A stretch of 64,000 bases of DNA, taken from the NCBI RefSeq assembly GCF_001661265.1, contig NW_017567024.1:62001-126000 (forward strand). Reading direction: 5' to 3'. Positions within the stretch are counted from its first letter, which is position 1. The number at the start of each line of letters is the position of its first letter. The notes under the pieces were generated by a model. That model saw nothing but the letters and a program-made list of their open reading frames with translations, searched no databases and had not been told where the DNA came from. The position numbers and the translations under genes were made by a program. This DNA comes from Saitoella complicata NRRL Y-17804 (lineage: Eukaryota; Ascomycota; Saitoellomycetes; Saitoellales; Saitoellaceae). Positions 42,424 to 52,951 of the stretch are shown one piece after another.

Positions 42424-43997
42424 CTAAGCAGTCTCCTCAACAGCAACCGCCGCAGCCGCAGCCTCACCAACATTCTCTCCAACCTCACCCTCCTCCTGCC
42501 CAACAGGCTCAGCATGCGCAACAACAACCTGCTCCACCACCGGCTCCTCCTGCTCCACAGGGGCAGGCACATGCTGCGGCAACCCAATCGCAGCAGCAGC
42601 AGCCGCAGCAGCAATAGCAGCCGCGACAGCAGCATCCTCACCACTCGCGTCCTTATCTTTTTCGTTTACCCTCGCCGCGTCCGCAGCCTCCATCAATGCC
42701 TCAAGACCTTGCATCCCACCTGCCGCAGCAGCAGCAGCAGCAGCAGCAGCAGCTGACCCGACGGGTGGTTCGTCCGTTGTCTCCGCATCACCGCCGCCGG
42801 CGACAACCGGTGAGGCAGCAGTCTCGTCCTTCTTGACTTCTTCCCCAGCGACGGCGGCGGCGGCGCCGGCGGGAGTAGTGGCGTCATCACCCTTCTTTTC
42901 CACGCCGCCGCCCTCAGCAGCGGCAGCAGTCATCTCCGGCGTCGTCGCCATGACATACGGATAGCCAGGCGGCAGCGCATACCCTTGCCCCCCACCCATC
43001 CCAAGCGGCAACCCCATCCCACCCGCCGCCGCAGCAGCCGCAGCTCTCCACTGTCCCGGCGAGCCCGGGACGCCGTATCCGACGGGGACGGCCATAGGTT
43101 TCCCGCCGACTGGATAGGGCGAGTGTGCGTACTGGATGTATTGAGTGGGCGACACGGGGAGGGGTTGCCCGTCTGGGCCGATGGGGGATGTGGCGTAGGG
43201 GTGTTGGAGGAGGACGGGGGCTTGGTTTTTGGATTTTGGTTTTGTCCACTTGCCACCAGCCGCCGCTTGTGCTTGTGCTTGTGCTTGTGCCGCAAAATTG
43301 GGATCGAGCGGGATTGCGCCCGGTGGGAGTTGTCCGTTCATCTGCATCGGAACTGGGACCAGGCCGCCGGGGAGAGTCATCCCGGGTGGTAAGAACGCGG
43401 GGTGGAGGACGGATGTCGTGGCGGTGGAGGAGTAGGGGTCTGCGAGGGTGTGTTGGGTCATGAGTTCGTTTGCGTGGACGGTTTGGGCGTGTTGGCGGAG
43501 GTTGTCGAGGCGGGAGAAGGTGCGGCCGCAGTGGCATTTGAAAGGGCGTTCACCGGTGTGCTTACTACAAAACATAATATGTTAGTAATTGGGGGTGGGC
43601 GCGGAGGACGGGGGTGGACGAACCGAATGTGACGCAACAAGTGCTCAGAACGCGTAAAAACCATCCGACAGTCGCCAAACCCAGTACACTGAAAGATCTT
43701 TTGCGGTTTCGACTTCTTCTGGGTCGGGATCACGGTCGGTTGCTGGACTTGGACTTGAGCGGGTAGATACTGAGCACCAGGCGACGCGCCAACGGGCAAA
43801 GCCTGAGCGTGCGCAGCAGCGTATTGAACGGCGTTGAACGGCTGCGCGACAGGCTGAGGCGTTGCAGGAGCAGTAGCAGGCGACGCAACCGCAACGGCGA
43901 CCGCGACGGGCTGTGGTTGCTGTCCGGTCGTGACGGTCGCGGCGGGGGCGGCGGGGGCGGGGGCGGGGGACTCTGTCGCGTTCGTCGGTGCGGACAT
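42424..43997 (-). CDS. C2H2 transcription factor with alanine-rich tail
   Basis: Two minus-strand exons, 43624-43997 and 42424-43564, with a 59-nt intron that has a perfect TACTAAC branch site and TTTTGTAG acceptor; 504 residues. I chose the ATG at 43997; one 22 codons upstream is possible. The intron lies inside the DNA-binding region. The joined fingers read [20 protein letters not shown] then [20 protein letters not shown] then [14 protein letters not shown] (about residues 105-160), a pair typical of fungal stress and nutrient regulators. The N-terminus is Ala/Pro/Gln-rich; the C-terminal 330 residues are low-complexity, with Ala runs coded by GCN repeats, and Gln, Gly and Glu patches. 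Function beyond sequence-specific DNA binding cannot be read. Confidence 0.88.
42725..42752. repeat. GCA/GCT trinucleotide repeat coding a poly-Ala run
   Basis: A run of about nine GCA units inside the C2H2 regulator; on the coding strand it gives a continuous alanine tract. A similar but interrupted patch lies at 42594-42625. Such runs vary in length between strains. Confidence 0.85.
43265..43290. repeat. Hexanucleotide repeat coding Ala-Gln
   Basis: About four copies of GCTTGT on the plus strand, coding AQAQAQAQA on the minus strand within the C2H2 regulator. Confidence 0.8.
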
Positions 43998-44181
43998 TGC
44001 TGTGAAGAGGGTCGGTGTCGATCGCAGTCGCGTCTCTCTCTCCTGGGATATTTCGAGGGACAAGGCAGGTCAAAGGGCAAGCTCAGGACAGGCACGGAAC
44101 TTTATACGAGCTCGGATCACAAGGGGGCGAAAATTGCAGGGGGCGGCGTCTGTGGTTCCTGACTTCTAGATTAGTGCCCTG

Positions 44182-45075
44182 TCACCCCACCAGACTTCCA
44201 GAAGCCCACTCGTAAACCCCAAACGTAACCCCGTTAACAATAAACGCCCTCACCATGGTAACACCCATCCCCCGGAAAAAGACAGTGGCTCCTTCTTGCT
44301 TCAATGCCGCCTTGGCAATCTGCCACGCCGATACTCTCTCTGCTGGCCGCTCTCGTAGCAGCGGTGTTCGTGACGAGGATGAAGAACGTGTAGCGTAAGA
44401 GACTGTTTGTACGCGCGTCTTTACAACATCCAACGGCAATATCGAAGCCCAACTCAAACACCCCGCCAACCCCCCCGCCACCAAAACCCTACTAACTTCA
44501 TCATCCCCCGTTCCCTCCAGCAGCACTACTTTGAGCCCTTCGTAACCCCAAAAGTAGAATCCGTAGCCTATGGCGTCGCGGAGCGAGGTTATACAGACGC
44601 CTCGGTATAAACCGCGGAGACCTTCCGTTCGCCAGATTGTGCGGGCGATCAAGAGGGAGTTGTTGGAGTGGACTTGGGTACGGCATTTTATTAGTTCGGT
44701 GGGTGTTGTGATGAGACAACACGCCAACCCGGCTACCGCGCCGGCAGAGTAAACAGCAAGCTGCCTCTCGATTCCAAACTCGGTTCCTGCTGATGCTCCT
44801 GGTGGAGGGGAGAGGATCTCGAGTGTTTTGCCGTAGCTGACGAATAAGAGGGCGTTTAGTGCGCCCAAGCCGACCAGTGGGGCCAGTACGCCCCGGAAGT
44901 ACGAGCTGGTCGTGGTAAATGCTGGTGGTGGTTCCGCGTTCGTTGGCGGACGGGCGTGTTGAGAGATGGTGGATGCTTGGAGACGTACTTTGATGATGTC
45001 GAGGGGCGAGCCGATGAGTAGCCCTGCGATTCCGGAGAGGTAGCCCGCGATGAAATCGTTGACTGAGGAGGCCAT
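44182..45075 (-). CDS. Mitochondrial carrier family (SLC25) transporter
   Basis: Single exon, 297 residues, start at 45075. It has the three-fold carrier repeat with signatures SPLDIIKVRLQ (about residue 23), TPTELIKCRTQ (about 126) and LPLDVVKTRVQ (about 218). Each half-module ends with the matching aromatic-glycine pattern, such as GLRGLYRGVCITSLRDAIGYG and FFRGMGVTMVRAFIVNGVTF. Six membrane helices are expected in the inner mitochondrial membrane. The TELIK motif in the second repeat resembles carnitine/acylcarnitine and basic amino-acid carriers (SLC25A20/A29/A45 group), but substrate contact residues are not decisive. Length is standard. It shares a 368-nt divergent promoter region with the CHL1 helicase gene. 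Confidence 0.9.
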   Translation of the reverse strand: MASSVNDFIAGYLSGIAGLLIGSPLDIIKVRLQASTISQHARPPTNAEPPPAFTTTSSYFRGVLAPLVGLGALNALLFVSYGKTLEILSPPPGASAGTEFGIERQLAVYSAGAVAGLACCLITTPTELIKCRTQVHSNNSLLIARTIWRTEGLRGLYRGVCITSLRDAIGYGFYFWGYEGLKVVLLEGTGDDEVSRVLVAGGLAGCLSWASILPLDVVKTRVQTVSYATRSSSSSRTPLLRERPAERVSAWQIAKAALKQEGATVFFRGMGVTMVRAFIVNGVTFGVYEWASGSLVG

Positions 45076-45443
45076 ACAAAGAATCAGAGCTGAGTGCGGG
45101 TTGGAATGTAAAGCGAAGGGTGAGTGCGAAGGTATGAGCGAAACGAGGGTGGGTGTCCGGAGATACGGAAGCGAAAGGGAGTGAGGACCTGTTGTCTGTG
45201 TTAACGTGAACTCTCCGTAGGAAGACAGGCATCCTCAAAATGCCTTGAATGGAACTCCGCAGACCGTGATGGTCGATTGACCAATGCAATTGGTTTGGTG
45301 GTGATCCGAGTGTGGGGTCGAGCAGGACCATGCAGAACCCTTGCACAAGCCAAACCTTATTTTCAACAAACCCAATGAATCCCCCTAATCATCGTATCCA
45401 CCATACGTTCGTCATTCTCTTCTTCACCAGTACAGCACCAACC
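45076..45443. other. Divergent promoter region, carrier and CHL1
   Basis: The region between two divergent starts. An in-frame upstream ATG for the helicase exists at 45375; I favour 45444 because of the better ACC context. No other gene is seen. Confidence 0.5.
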
Positions 45444-48288
45444 ATGCCCGACCACCTACCCCCCACCGACTTCCACCACCCCTACACCCCTTACCAAATC
45501 CAAACGGACTTCATGCGCGCCCTCTACACCACCATCGACGACAAATGTATCGGAATCTTCGAAAGTCCGACGGGAACGGGGAAGAGTTTGAGTTTGATAT
45601 GTGGGGCGTTGACGTGGTTGAGGGAAAAGAAGAGGAGGGAGGTTGTCGAGGGTGAAGTAGAAGCAGCGGACGAGGATGGGGAAGCGAAGGACGAACCGGA
45701 TTGGGTGATGGAACATGAGAGGAAGGAGAGGATTAGGGTTGCTGCGCAGAGGACTGCTGATCTCGACGCACGACTTTTACGGATACGAGCACGAGAGAGA
45801 CGGGCGGAGAAGGAAGCACAGTCGACACTACTGAACGCACGCTCATCGCATAACATCAAGCGGATACGACCAACGGCCAAGAAGCTCAAGGAGCGGGAAG
45901 AAGAGGAAGATGAATACGTCGTCGATGATTATCAGAGCGAACAAGACGAAGGTCCGGGGAAGAGAGCAACAGTGAAAGAAGGCGAACCGTTCTCTAAAGA
46001 AGTCATGGACCTCCTCCGCAAAATGGGACACCCAGCCGCCAAGGCAGACGAAGCCGACGACGACGACGACGAAGAAATGCCCGAAGAAACAAAGGTGCGG
46101 AAGTATTGCCGAATTCCTCACAATGATTGCTGGGCTAATTACTTTCGTACAGATCTTCTACGCATCAAGAACACACTCCCAACTAACCCAATTCATCAAC
46201 GAACTCCGCCGCGTCAAGTTTCCCCCAATAACTCTCGACACCTCGCTAACACCCTCCTCCTCCACTTCTCCAGCCGTCGAGGAAGGCCTTATCAAACACC
46301 TCCCCCTCGCCTCCCGCCAACACCTCTGCATCAACCCCCCCGTCCGCTCCCTCCGCTCAACCCCCCTAATAACCGCCGCCTGCCTCGACCTCCAAAAACC
46401 CACAACACCCCCCACGAAACGGTGTCCGTACCTCCCTTCCCCCGCCCATCCCGAGCTCCTCCGCCCCGCACGCGAATTCAGAGATGAAGTCCTTGCCGAG
46501 ATAAGAGATATCGAAGATTTGGGCCGGATGGGACGGGAGATGGGTGTTTGTGGGTATTACGCTAGTCGAGGCGCGATTAGGGCTGCGGAGGTCGTGACAC
46601 TTCCCTACCCACTCCTTCTCAACAAAAATGCGAGAGAGAGTTTGGGGGTTGACGTAAAAGGCCATGTGGTTGTTGTTGATGAGGCGCATAATGTGTTGGA
46701 TGCGATTAGTGGGGTTTATGCTGCTGAGATTGGGGAGAGGGCGTTGAGGCGGGCACGGAGGGGGTTGGAGGTTTATGTGGGGAGGTTTTCGGGGCGGTTG
46801 AAGGGTGGGAATAAGGTTTATATCAAACAAACTCTACGACTCATCGCGGGGCTGGAAGCCTTTCTGGAGGGGAAGAAAGTGAAGGGTGGGGTGGTTGAGG
46901 AGGGCGAAGTTAGTGCGGCGGAGTTGTTGGGAGGAAGGGGTGGAGCGGATATGGTCAACGTTTATAAATTGGAGAAGTATTTCAAGGTGAGTCAGTTGGC
47001 AAGGAAGGTTGATTCGTATGTGGAGAAGTTGGAGAGGGATGAGGCGAAGAAGAAGATGAAGGAGAACGGCGCAGGTGGCAAAGTTGGAGAGGTGAAGAGT
47101 GGAGGAGGAGGGGGGATGCCGGTTTTGATGCAGTTACAGGCGTTTTTGATGGTGTTGACGAATCCGTCGAGTGAAGGTCGGATATTCTACGGTCCCACAA
47201 CCTCATCTACCTCTTCAGCAACCGGGGAAGACAAGAAAGCGGAAGAGGAGCAGCAGGAGGTCGACATGGGGTTGAGATATATGCTCCTCGACCCCGCCCA
47301 CCATTTCCGCTCCATCGTAACCTCAGCCCGCGCCGTGATCCTCGCCGGCGGAACAATGGAACCAATGTCCGACTACGTTCAACACCTCTTCCCCTACCTC
47401 CCCCCCACCCGAATCCGAACATTCTCCTGCGGCCACGTTATCCCGCCTGAAAATTTGTTGGGGTATGCAGTGAGCCGTGGGCCGAGTGGAGGGGTGTTGG
47501 AGTTTACGTGGGAGAAGAGGGGGAGAAGGGAGGTTGTTGAGGAGTTGGGGCGGGCGGTTGTTAATTTGTGTGGGGTTGTGCCGGATGGGGTTGTTGTTTT
47601 CTTTGCAAGTTATGGGTATTTAGAGAGTGTTGTAGGGATGTGGAAGGTGCTTGGGAAGGGTGCGGGTGGGGTGGGGATGAGTCTTTGGGAGAGGTTGGGG
47701 CAGAAGAAGAAGGTAAGAACTCCGAATTTAGGGGTGACGTAAGAGTACTCACTGACATTGACGTTCTTACAGATTTTCCGGGAGTCAAAGGAGGGCAGTA
47801 ATGTCGAAGACACACTACGAGACTACGCACAAGCAATCGACGCAGCAAACTCGACCGGCGCAATCCTCCTCTCAGTCGTGGGTGGGAAGATGTCTGAAGG
47901 TATCAACTTCTCCGACAAACTCGGCCGCGCGGTAATCATGGTCGGCCTCCCCTTCCCAAACCCCTCCTCCCCGGAATGGAAAGCAAAACGCGAACACGTC
48001 GAACACCTCGTCATCTCCGCCGGTGGTACCCCATCCGAAGCAAAAGCAGCCAGTCAAGAGTTCTACGAAAACGCGTGTATGCGAGCCGTGAATCAGGGTA
48101 TTGGACGTGCGATTCGGCATCGGGGGGATTATGCGAGTATCGTGTTGTTGGATAGACGGTATGGGACGGAAAGGATTAGGGGGAAGTTGCCGGGGTGGAT
48201 TAGAGAGAAGGTTGTTGTTGAGGAGAAGGGGTTTGGGGAGGTTGTGAGGGCTGTTGGAGGGTTCTTTAGACAGAAGAGGGGTCAATGA
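45444..48288 (+). CDS. CHL1: Chl1/DDX11-type iron-sulfur DNA helicase
   Basis: Three exons, 45444-46094, 46153-47712 and 47773-48288, introns 58 and 60 nt, 908 residues. Motifs in order are: Q-motif [12 protein letters not shown], Walker [12 protein letters not shown], motif Ia [13 protein letters not shown], four iron-sulfur cysteines (HLCINP, AACLDL, RCPYLP, GVCGYY), DEAH box [10 protein letters not shown], motif [12 protein letters not shown], and the C-terminal [19 protein letters not shown] and [22 protein letters not shown] long acidic insert between motifs I and Ia is characteristic of Chl1/DDX11. The protein is a 5'-3' helicase that acts with the replication fork in sister-chromatid cohesion and G-quadruplex resolution. 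All catalytic and cluster residues are present. The last intron falls after QKKK and restores frame into IFRESKEG. Confidence 0.95.
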
Positions 48289-48609
48289 AGGGCCAACGCG
48301 GAAATATTGCCAGGTGAGCACGGCAGAGGTATAAATCGAGGCGTTACATTTCCATTACTTTAGCTACGAGGGTTGTCAGATTTAAGATAAACGTCCATTC
48401 AAACGTCATTTCAGCGAACTCGCTACATTGTAAATCCGCGTAGAAGAACCACACATCGCCAAAATACCACCATCACTTGGCCATGGGGTGCACCGGCGTG
48501 CGGCTTGCGCGACATCATCATGTAGCTCTCATATACGACCCAAAACACCATAATCATCAACAAAGTCCCTGGACAATAGGGCTCCAACATCAAACAGCCG
48601 TTCCGATAG
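48289..48609. other. Intergenic region, may hold the first exon of the TLDc gene
   Basis: The frame of the next gene is open back to 48610, where a TAG at 48607-48609 could be either a stop or an intron acceptor. A first exon with the true start may lie here, but I found no convincing donor. A minus-strand frame at 48423-48665 is rejected. Confidence 0.4.
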
Positions 48610-49926
48610 AAATCATTCAACACGGCTTCACCAACGTTAATCGACCTCTCCGGCCCCCTCGACAACCTCCCAGATCCACTCCCCCCTTCAGTGGATCAAC
48701 CCGGCTCTGAACGACCCGTCAAGCATCGGCGATCGTCCAGTACCGTACTCGTGAGGAAGGGATCGTTATTACTGGAACAGCTGAAGGGCCAGACTACGAC
48801 GACGAGTGGTAGTGCGTTAGAGTGGGAACCGGAGTACGGGAAGCACACGGCGGATACGACCGATCTCGTAGAGGGAGGAGGACGAGGAGAAGGAAGTGTT
48901 CCGAGGACCATGGCGATGGACATTCCGTGGAGAAGAACCGAAGATATGACGACTGCGAATATGGAGGAATCGAGTTCGGAGAGGTTGAAGACTCGGTTTC
49001 GGACGTTTGCTGGTAGAGGAAACGCGATGGGGAGTGGTACCAGTTCGGGAGAGCCATCGACGCCGGTAAGGGGGAATGGGAAGGATAGGGAGAGGGAGGA
49101 GCAGAAACTCGAAACCGCGGTCACGGAACCGCCGGTGTTCACGCCAGCCAGTACTGGCGCTAAGATCATGGGCCACATCCGTTCGCTGTCCCGGTCGTTT
49201 TCACTACCTACGCCGGACTTGTTCGCCAATCTCTCTGCCTCACCACCAAAATTTACCCAAGGACCACCATCTCCAACCCCTCCGCAGCCCTCCCGCACCT
49301 ACAACCGCGCGCTCATTCCATCCTTTCCCACCCACACCTACGAAGATCCCCCCCTCTCCCCCCTCCACCTCCCCCCGCACTCAACCCTCGACCTCACAAC
49401 CGCCGAATCCATCCGCGAACGCCTCCCACCCCGCCTACAAATCGCAGACGACTGGAATCTCCTATACAGCTTAGAGCGGGACGGCGCCAGCTTAGGTACC
49501 TTATACAGGAATTGTGAGGCGGGTGAGCATTCGAGAGCTGGGTGGGTCTTCGTAGTTCGAGCCGGAGGCACCGAGGAAGGGCTTTTCGGAGCTTTCGTCG
49601 ACGCGACACCGCGTATCGGACCGACATACACAGCCTCTGGCGAATCCTTCCTCTACCGCTCCAACCCCTCCACCTTCGAAGCCTGGCCATCGACAAACGC
49701 AAACTCATACCACGCACTCTTCGCACCATCCTATATTGCTTTCGGAGGCGGTGAGGGCCGTAATGGGTTATGGCTGGGATGGGAGGGGTTGGAGACGGGT
49801 CGAAGCGAGTGGTGTCCGAGTTTTGGGAATGAGGTGCTTGGAGGGAAGGTAGTAGGAGAGGGAGAGGGTGGGAGGAGGGAGGGGAGGTTTGAGGTTTTGG
49901 AGGTAGAGGTTTGGAGGGTCAAGTGA
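48610..49926 (+). CDS. TLDc-domain protein (Oxr1-like), 5' end unresolved
   Basis: The frame from 48610 to the stop at 49926 reads like protein throughout (early part SFNTASPTLIDLSGPLDN, then KHRRSSSTVLVRKGS). There is no ATG until 48910, so either translation begins at 48910 or an upstream exon joins near 48610. The N-terminal half is Ser/Thr/Pro-rich and disordered, with RSLSRSFSLPTPDLF as a probable phospho-region. The C-terminal 170 residues form a TLDc domain: ESIRERLPPRLQIADDWNLL, YSLERDGASLGTLYRNC, GLFGAFVDATPRIGPTYTAS, GESFLYR, and FEVLEVEVWRV at the end. TLDc proteins protect against oxidative stress and, in fungi and animals, bind and regulate the V-ATPase. Domain call is firm; start is not. 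Confidence 0.78.
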   Translation, partial: KSFNTASPTLIDLSGPLDNLPDPLPPSVDQPGSERPVKHRRSSSTVLVRKGSLLLEQLKGQTTTTSGSALEWEPEYGKHTADTTDLVEGGGRGEGSVPRTMAMDIPWRRTEDMTTANMEESSSERLKTRFRTFAGRGNAMGSGTSSGEPSTPVRGNGKDREREEQKLETAVTEPPVFTPASTGAKIMGHIRSLSRSFSLPTPDLFANLSASPPKFTQGPPSPTPPQPSRTYNRALIPSFPTHTYEDPPLSPLHLPPHSTLDLTTAESIRERLPPRLQIADDWNLLYSLERDGASLGTLYRNCEAGEHSRAGWVFVVRAGGTEEGLFGAFVDATPRIGPTYTASGESFLYRSNPSTFEAWPSTNANSYHALFAPSYIAFGGGEGRNGLWLGWEGLETGRSEWCPSFGNEVLGGKVVGEGEGGRREGRFEVLEVEVWRVK

Positions 49927-50335
49927 AACCAAATTCATCGGTACAGAATGGCTGCAGGCTCTAGGGCTAGGCGTTTCGGGTTATCATTCATTAGCAGGAG
50001 TATAGGAACAGTGCTCTTTCTTCAACACATTCCGTGCCTACATCCTACGTCGCCGGTCATCTGTACGCCAACCAAGGAGTACGGCGAGCACCTGCGGACG
50101 TCGTTCCCGAGCTTACCGACAGACCTAGACTTATGTTATTTTACTTTTCAAGTAATTTTGGAGCACGGCCCGTCAATCATTCAGATCAGTCAAGTTGAGG
50201 GCGGCGAAGGTGATATGTAGTAAACATCAATGCTAATCTTCTAACGAATAGCCACAACTGACACCTCCCCTCTCTCAAAATTAGGTAAAACCAGGGTATC
50301 TATAAACTCCCTTCTCCATTCTCCATCCATCCTTT
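49927..50335. other. Convergent intergenic region
   Basis: The gap between the TLDc gene and the PHO84 stop, which converge. It should hold two terminators. No frame of interest. Confidence 0.5.
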
Positions 50336-52163
50336 TTAAACAGCATTGAACCCCTTAACATCACGTGCAGAAGACCCCTCCGCCTCAACCATCTCAACGG
50401 ACCCATCATCCCTCTTAATGGGTCCTCCCATCCTCGCTCCCGGAATCGTAGGGAAATACTCCTCAATAACCTCCTCGAGCGTCTTCCTCTTCGTCTCAGG
50501 CACGAGGAGAGTAAGCGGGATCCCGAGGAACATGAACAGGGCGAAAATCTGCATGACGTGGTTGAGCCACTTGTTCGTTCCACCACGGTTACGGAGGGGG
50601 CCGATGAGTACTTGTGCGAGGATTGCGCCCATTTTGCCGGATGCGGCGGAGATGCCGTGGGCGGTTGAGCGGTAACGGGTCGGAAAGAGTTCGCCGGGGA
50701 CGATGAACGTAGTGGAGTTGGGGCCAAAGTTGAAGAAGAATTGGGCGAGGACGTAGAGTGCGAAGAGCGCGTTCGAGGAGAGCTTGTGGTATGCGAAACC
50801 GATGACGATGAAGATGACGGTCAACAACACGAAACCCATCATTTGGACGGGTTTACGGCCAACGGTGTCGATGGTGGCGGCGGAGACCCAGTATCCCGGG
50901 ATGGCACCAGCGCAGGTGATGATGACGTTACCGAGCGCGACGTTGTACAAGTTCTTGTAGACGTTGGATTCGGAAGCGTATCCGATGGCCTGGAGAATGA
51001 TGGAGTTGTTGAGACCGAGACCGTAGTAAGCAACGTCGAGGGTGAACCAACATCCGGCAGTACCGAGCAAGTACTTTCCGTATCTCCAGGTACCGAAGAT
51101 GGCCCAGAAGTCGCGGAAGGAAGCCTTGGGGGGGAGGTCACCGGTGGCGGCGAGCTGCTCGCGGGCAGCAGCGTTCTCAGCCTGCTCGGCCAAATCGTTG
51201 GTTCCGGGAAGCTTGGCCTTGTTCTGGAGGAAGGCCTTGGCATCATTGACACCGGACGCGGTGTTCTGCTCGATCTCGAGAGTGTAACGGGGGGACTCGG
51301 GGATGGTAAGACGGTAGTAGAGAGCGATGGCTCCGGGAATAGCACCGAAACCGATGATGACACGCCACATCTTGTCAATAGCAAGCTTGCAGTTGGCATC
51401 ACACTGGTTGGCAGCCTGCGCCGTCTCCAAAGATCCCTTCCAGGCCTGCACACAAACCAACGCAACGACCGCAGCAGCCAACTGTCCAAAACCCTGCATG
51501 GCAAAAACAGCATTCATCATGAATCCACGCCACTTGGTCGTCGCGAATTCGGAGGTGATGACGGAAGAAAGGGGGTAGTCACCACCGATTCCGACACCCA
51601 TGATGGTACGCCAGAAGATCATGAGACCGACGATGTGGACGGCGGGGGAGTGAGCGGAGAGCGCTTGACCGAGTGTTGCGACGAGGATGACGATGAGTTC
51701 GAGACCGTACATCTTCTTACGACCGACGACGTCGGCGAGGTAACCGAAGCCGAGCTGGCCGATGACTGTACCACCGGAGGTAGCGGCCTTGATGGCGGTG
51801 TCGGCGCTGGTGGGGATCTTACCGGAATCCCAGAAGACGTATCCCAACATGACCTAATCCCATCATTAGCATACTTGTCGGGGATATATGCGGGATGTAT
51901 GCGCTCAAAACGGAGCATACACCCGAGCACGAAGCAGAAGCACATACCGAAGCAATGTTAATAGCGAAAATATCATAGGAATCAGTAAAGAATCCAATAC
52001 CGGCAACAAGCACGGCCCTCACATGCCACCACCCAAACTTGGCCTGATCGACCTCAGCAAGAGCGAGACGACGACGCTCGTTGTAGTCGGTAATATGGGC
52101 ATAATTGTCGACGTAAGAACGGAACGCGCCGTTATCCTCAGCAGCCTTGATTCCAGTTGCCAT
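50336..52163 (-). CDS. PHO84: High-affinity inorganic phosphate:H+ symporter, Pho84 type
   Basis: Two minus-strand exons, 51948-52163 and 50336-51853, with a 94-nt intron, the longest in the window; 577 residues. The cytosolic N-terminus (about 45 residues) leads to FFTDSYDIFAINIAS in helix 1. Family motifs are GQLGFGYLADVVGRKKMYG (MFS loop 2-3), GVGIGGDYPLSSVITSEFA, PESPRYTLEIE, the CWFTLDVAYYGLGLNNS stretch of helix 7, and FFFNFGPNSTTFIVPGELFP with TRYRSTAHGISAASGK. Twelve helices and a central loop of about 75 residues fit. It imports phosphate with protons at the plasma membrane and, in yeast, also signals phosphate. In fungi this gene is induced on phosphate starvation by a Pho4-like factor; matching sites occur upstream. 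Confidence 0.96.
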
Positions 52164-52343
52164 TCTTGGTGGTCGGTTGATTTGGAAGGGAGGTGGAGGC
52201 TTGGGTGTGTGATCTTCGAGCGAGACGAGAGACAGGGAGGCAGTGCTGGCCCCCTTTATACAGCGAGGCTCAGCGCGGTGCTTCGTCTTCTTTTTTTTGG
52301 GCGGGTCGAGGCGGCCGTGGGGGGATGCAGGGTGTGCGCGTCG

Positions 52344-52349
52344 AACGTG
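52344..52349 (-). promoter_or_regulatory. Candidate Pho4-type site (CACGTT)
   Basis: CACGTT on the minus strand, about 180 nt upstream of the PHO84 start. In yeast CACGTT and CACGTG are the Pho4 sites in the PHO84 promoter. A six-base word occurs often by chance. Confidence 0.35.
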
Positions 52350-52945
52350 GACTGTAAATCGCGCATGCTAACTGGATGCAGTAAAGCGAGGAGAGAAAAA
52401 GACTCAAGCGAAGGGCGCAAATGAAACGAGCTGCGGGTTTGAGGCGAGCCAGTGAGTGCGAGGGAACAATTGGTCAATCGCACGCAAAGATACACGGGTG
52501 TATGCTAGATGAGGTGTTTGATGCCCGTGCTTCGTTAGTCGTCTCCTGCCTCTGCTATTCTCACCCTTTCGCTCTCGTCGAGAGACGGAGAGCTCGAGCG
52601 TCGGACGCTAGAACACCGCGGCATCTGCCTTGTGGGGGAGAGAGTCCGGGCCCGAGAGTAGCGCACGTACACGTCACCGCGATCGCGGATCTCCTTATCG
52701 CGGCCTGACATCCAAAAAACGCAATCCTGCTTACGAATTCCATCCTCTTGTCCACACTTTCCGCGGCGCGGGCCGTAACCTGAAGCTTCAATTGAACGCA
52801 GGTCATCACATTTTGACACCCATGACCTTAGGCTTCCCGTTGTCACTTTGGAGACTTCGTACACTGCAGCTGCTGGTATGCATGCGCATGCACGCTGAGG
52901 CATTTTCGTGGTAGACGCGCGAGCTCGAGAGAGACAGATTCGGCT

Positions 52946-52951
52946 CACGTG
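52946..52951. promoter_or_regulatory. Candidate E-box (CACGTG)
   Basis: Palindromic CACGTG about 780 nt upstream of the PHO84 start, the high-affinity Pho4 word. Distance and single copy keep the confidence low. Confidence 0.3.

Noticed and set aside
42241-42617. Plus-strand frame with ATG in good context and a Gln/Pro/His-rich product
   Set aside because: Most of it is the reverse of the alanine-rich GCN repeats of the C2H2 gene; the rest lacks protein-like composition.
48423-48665. Minus-strand frame of 80 codons with a hydrophobic segment
   Set aside because: It overlaps the likely 5' coding part of the TLDc gene and has no good start or splice sites.
50741-51961. Plus-strand open frame of 406 codons opposite PHO84
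   Set aside because: It is fully antisense to a strongly conserved transporter; the Gly/Asp/Glu/Val-rich product is what the codon bias of the PHO84 strand gives in reverse.
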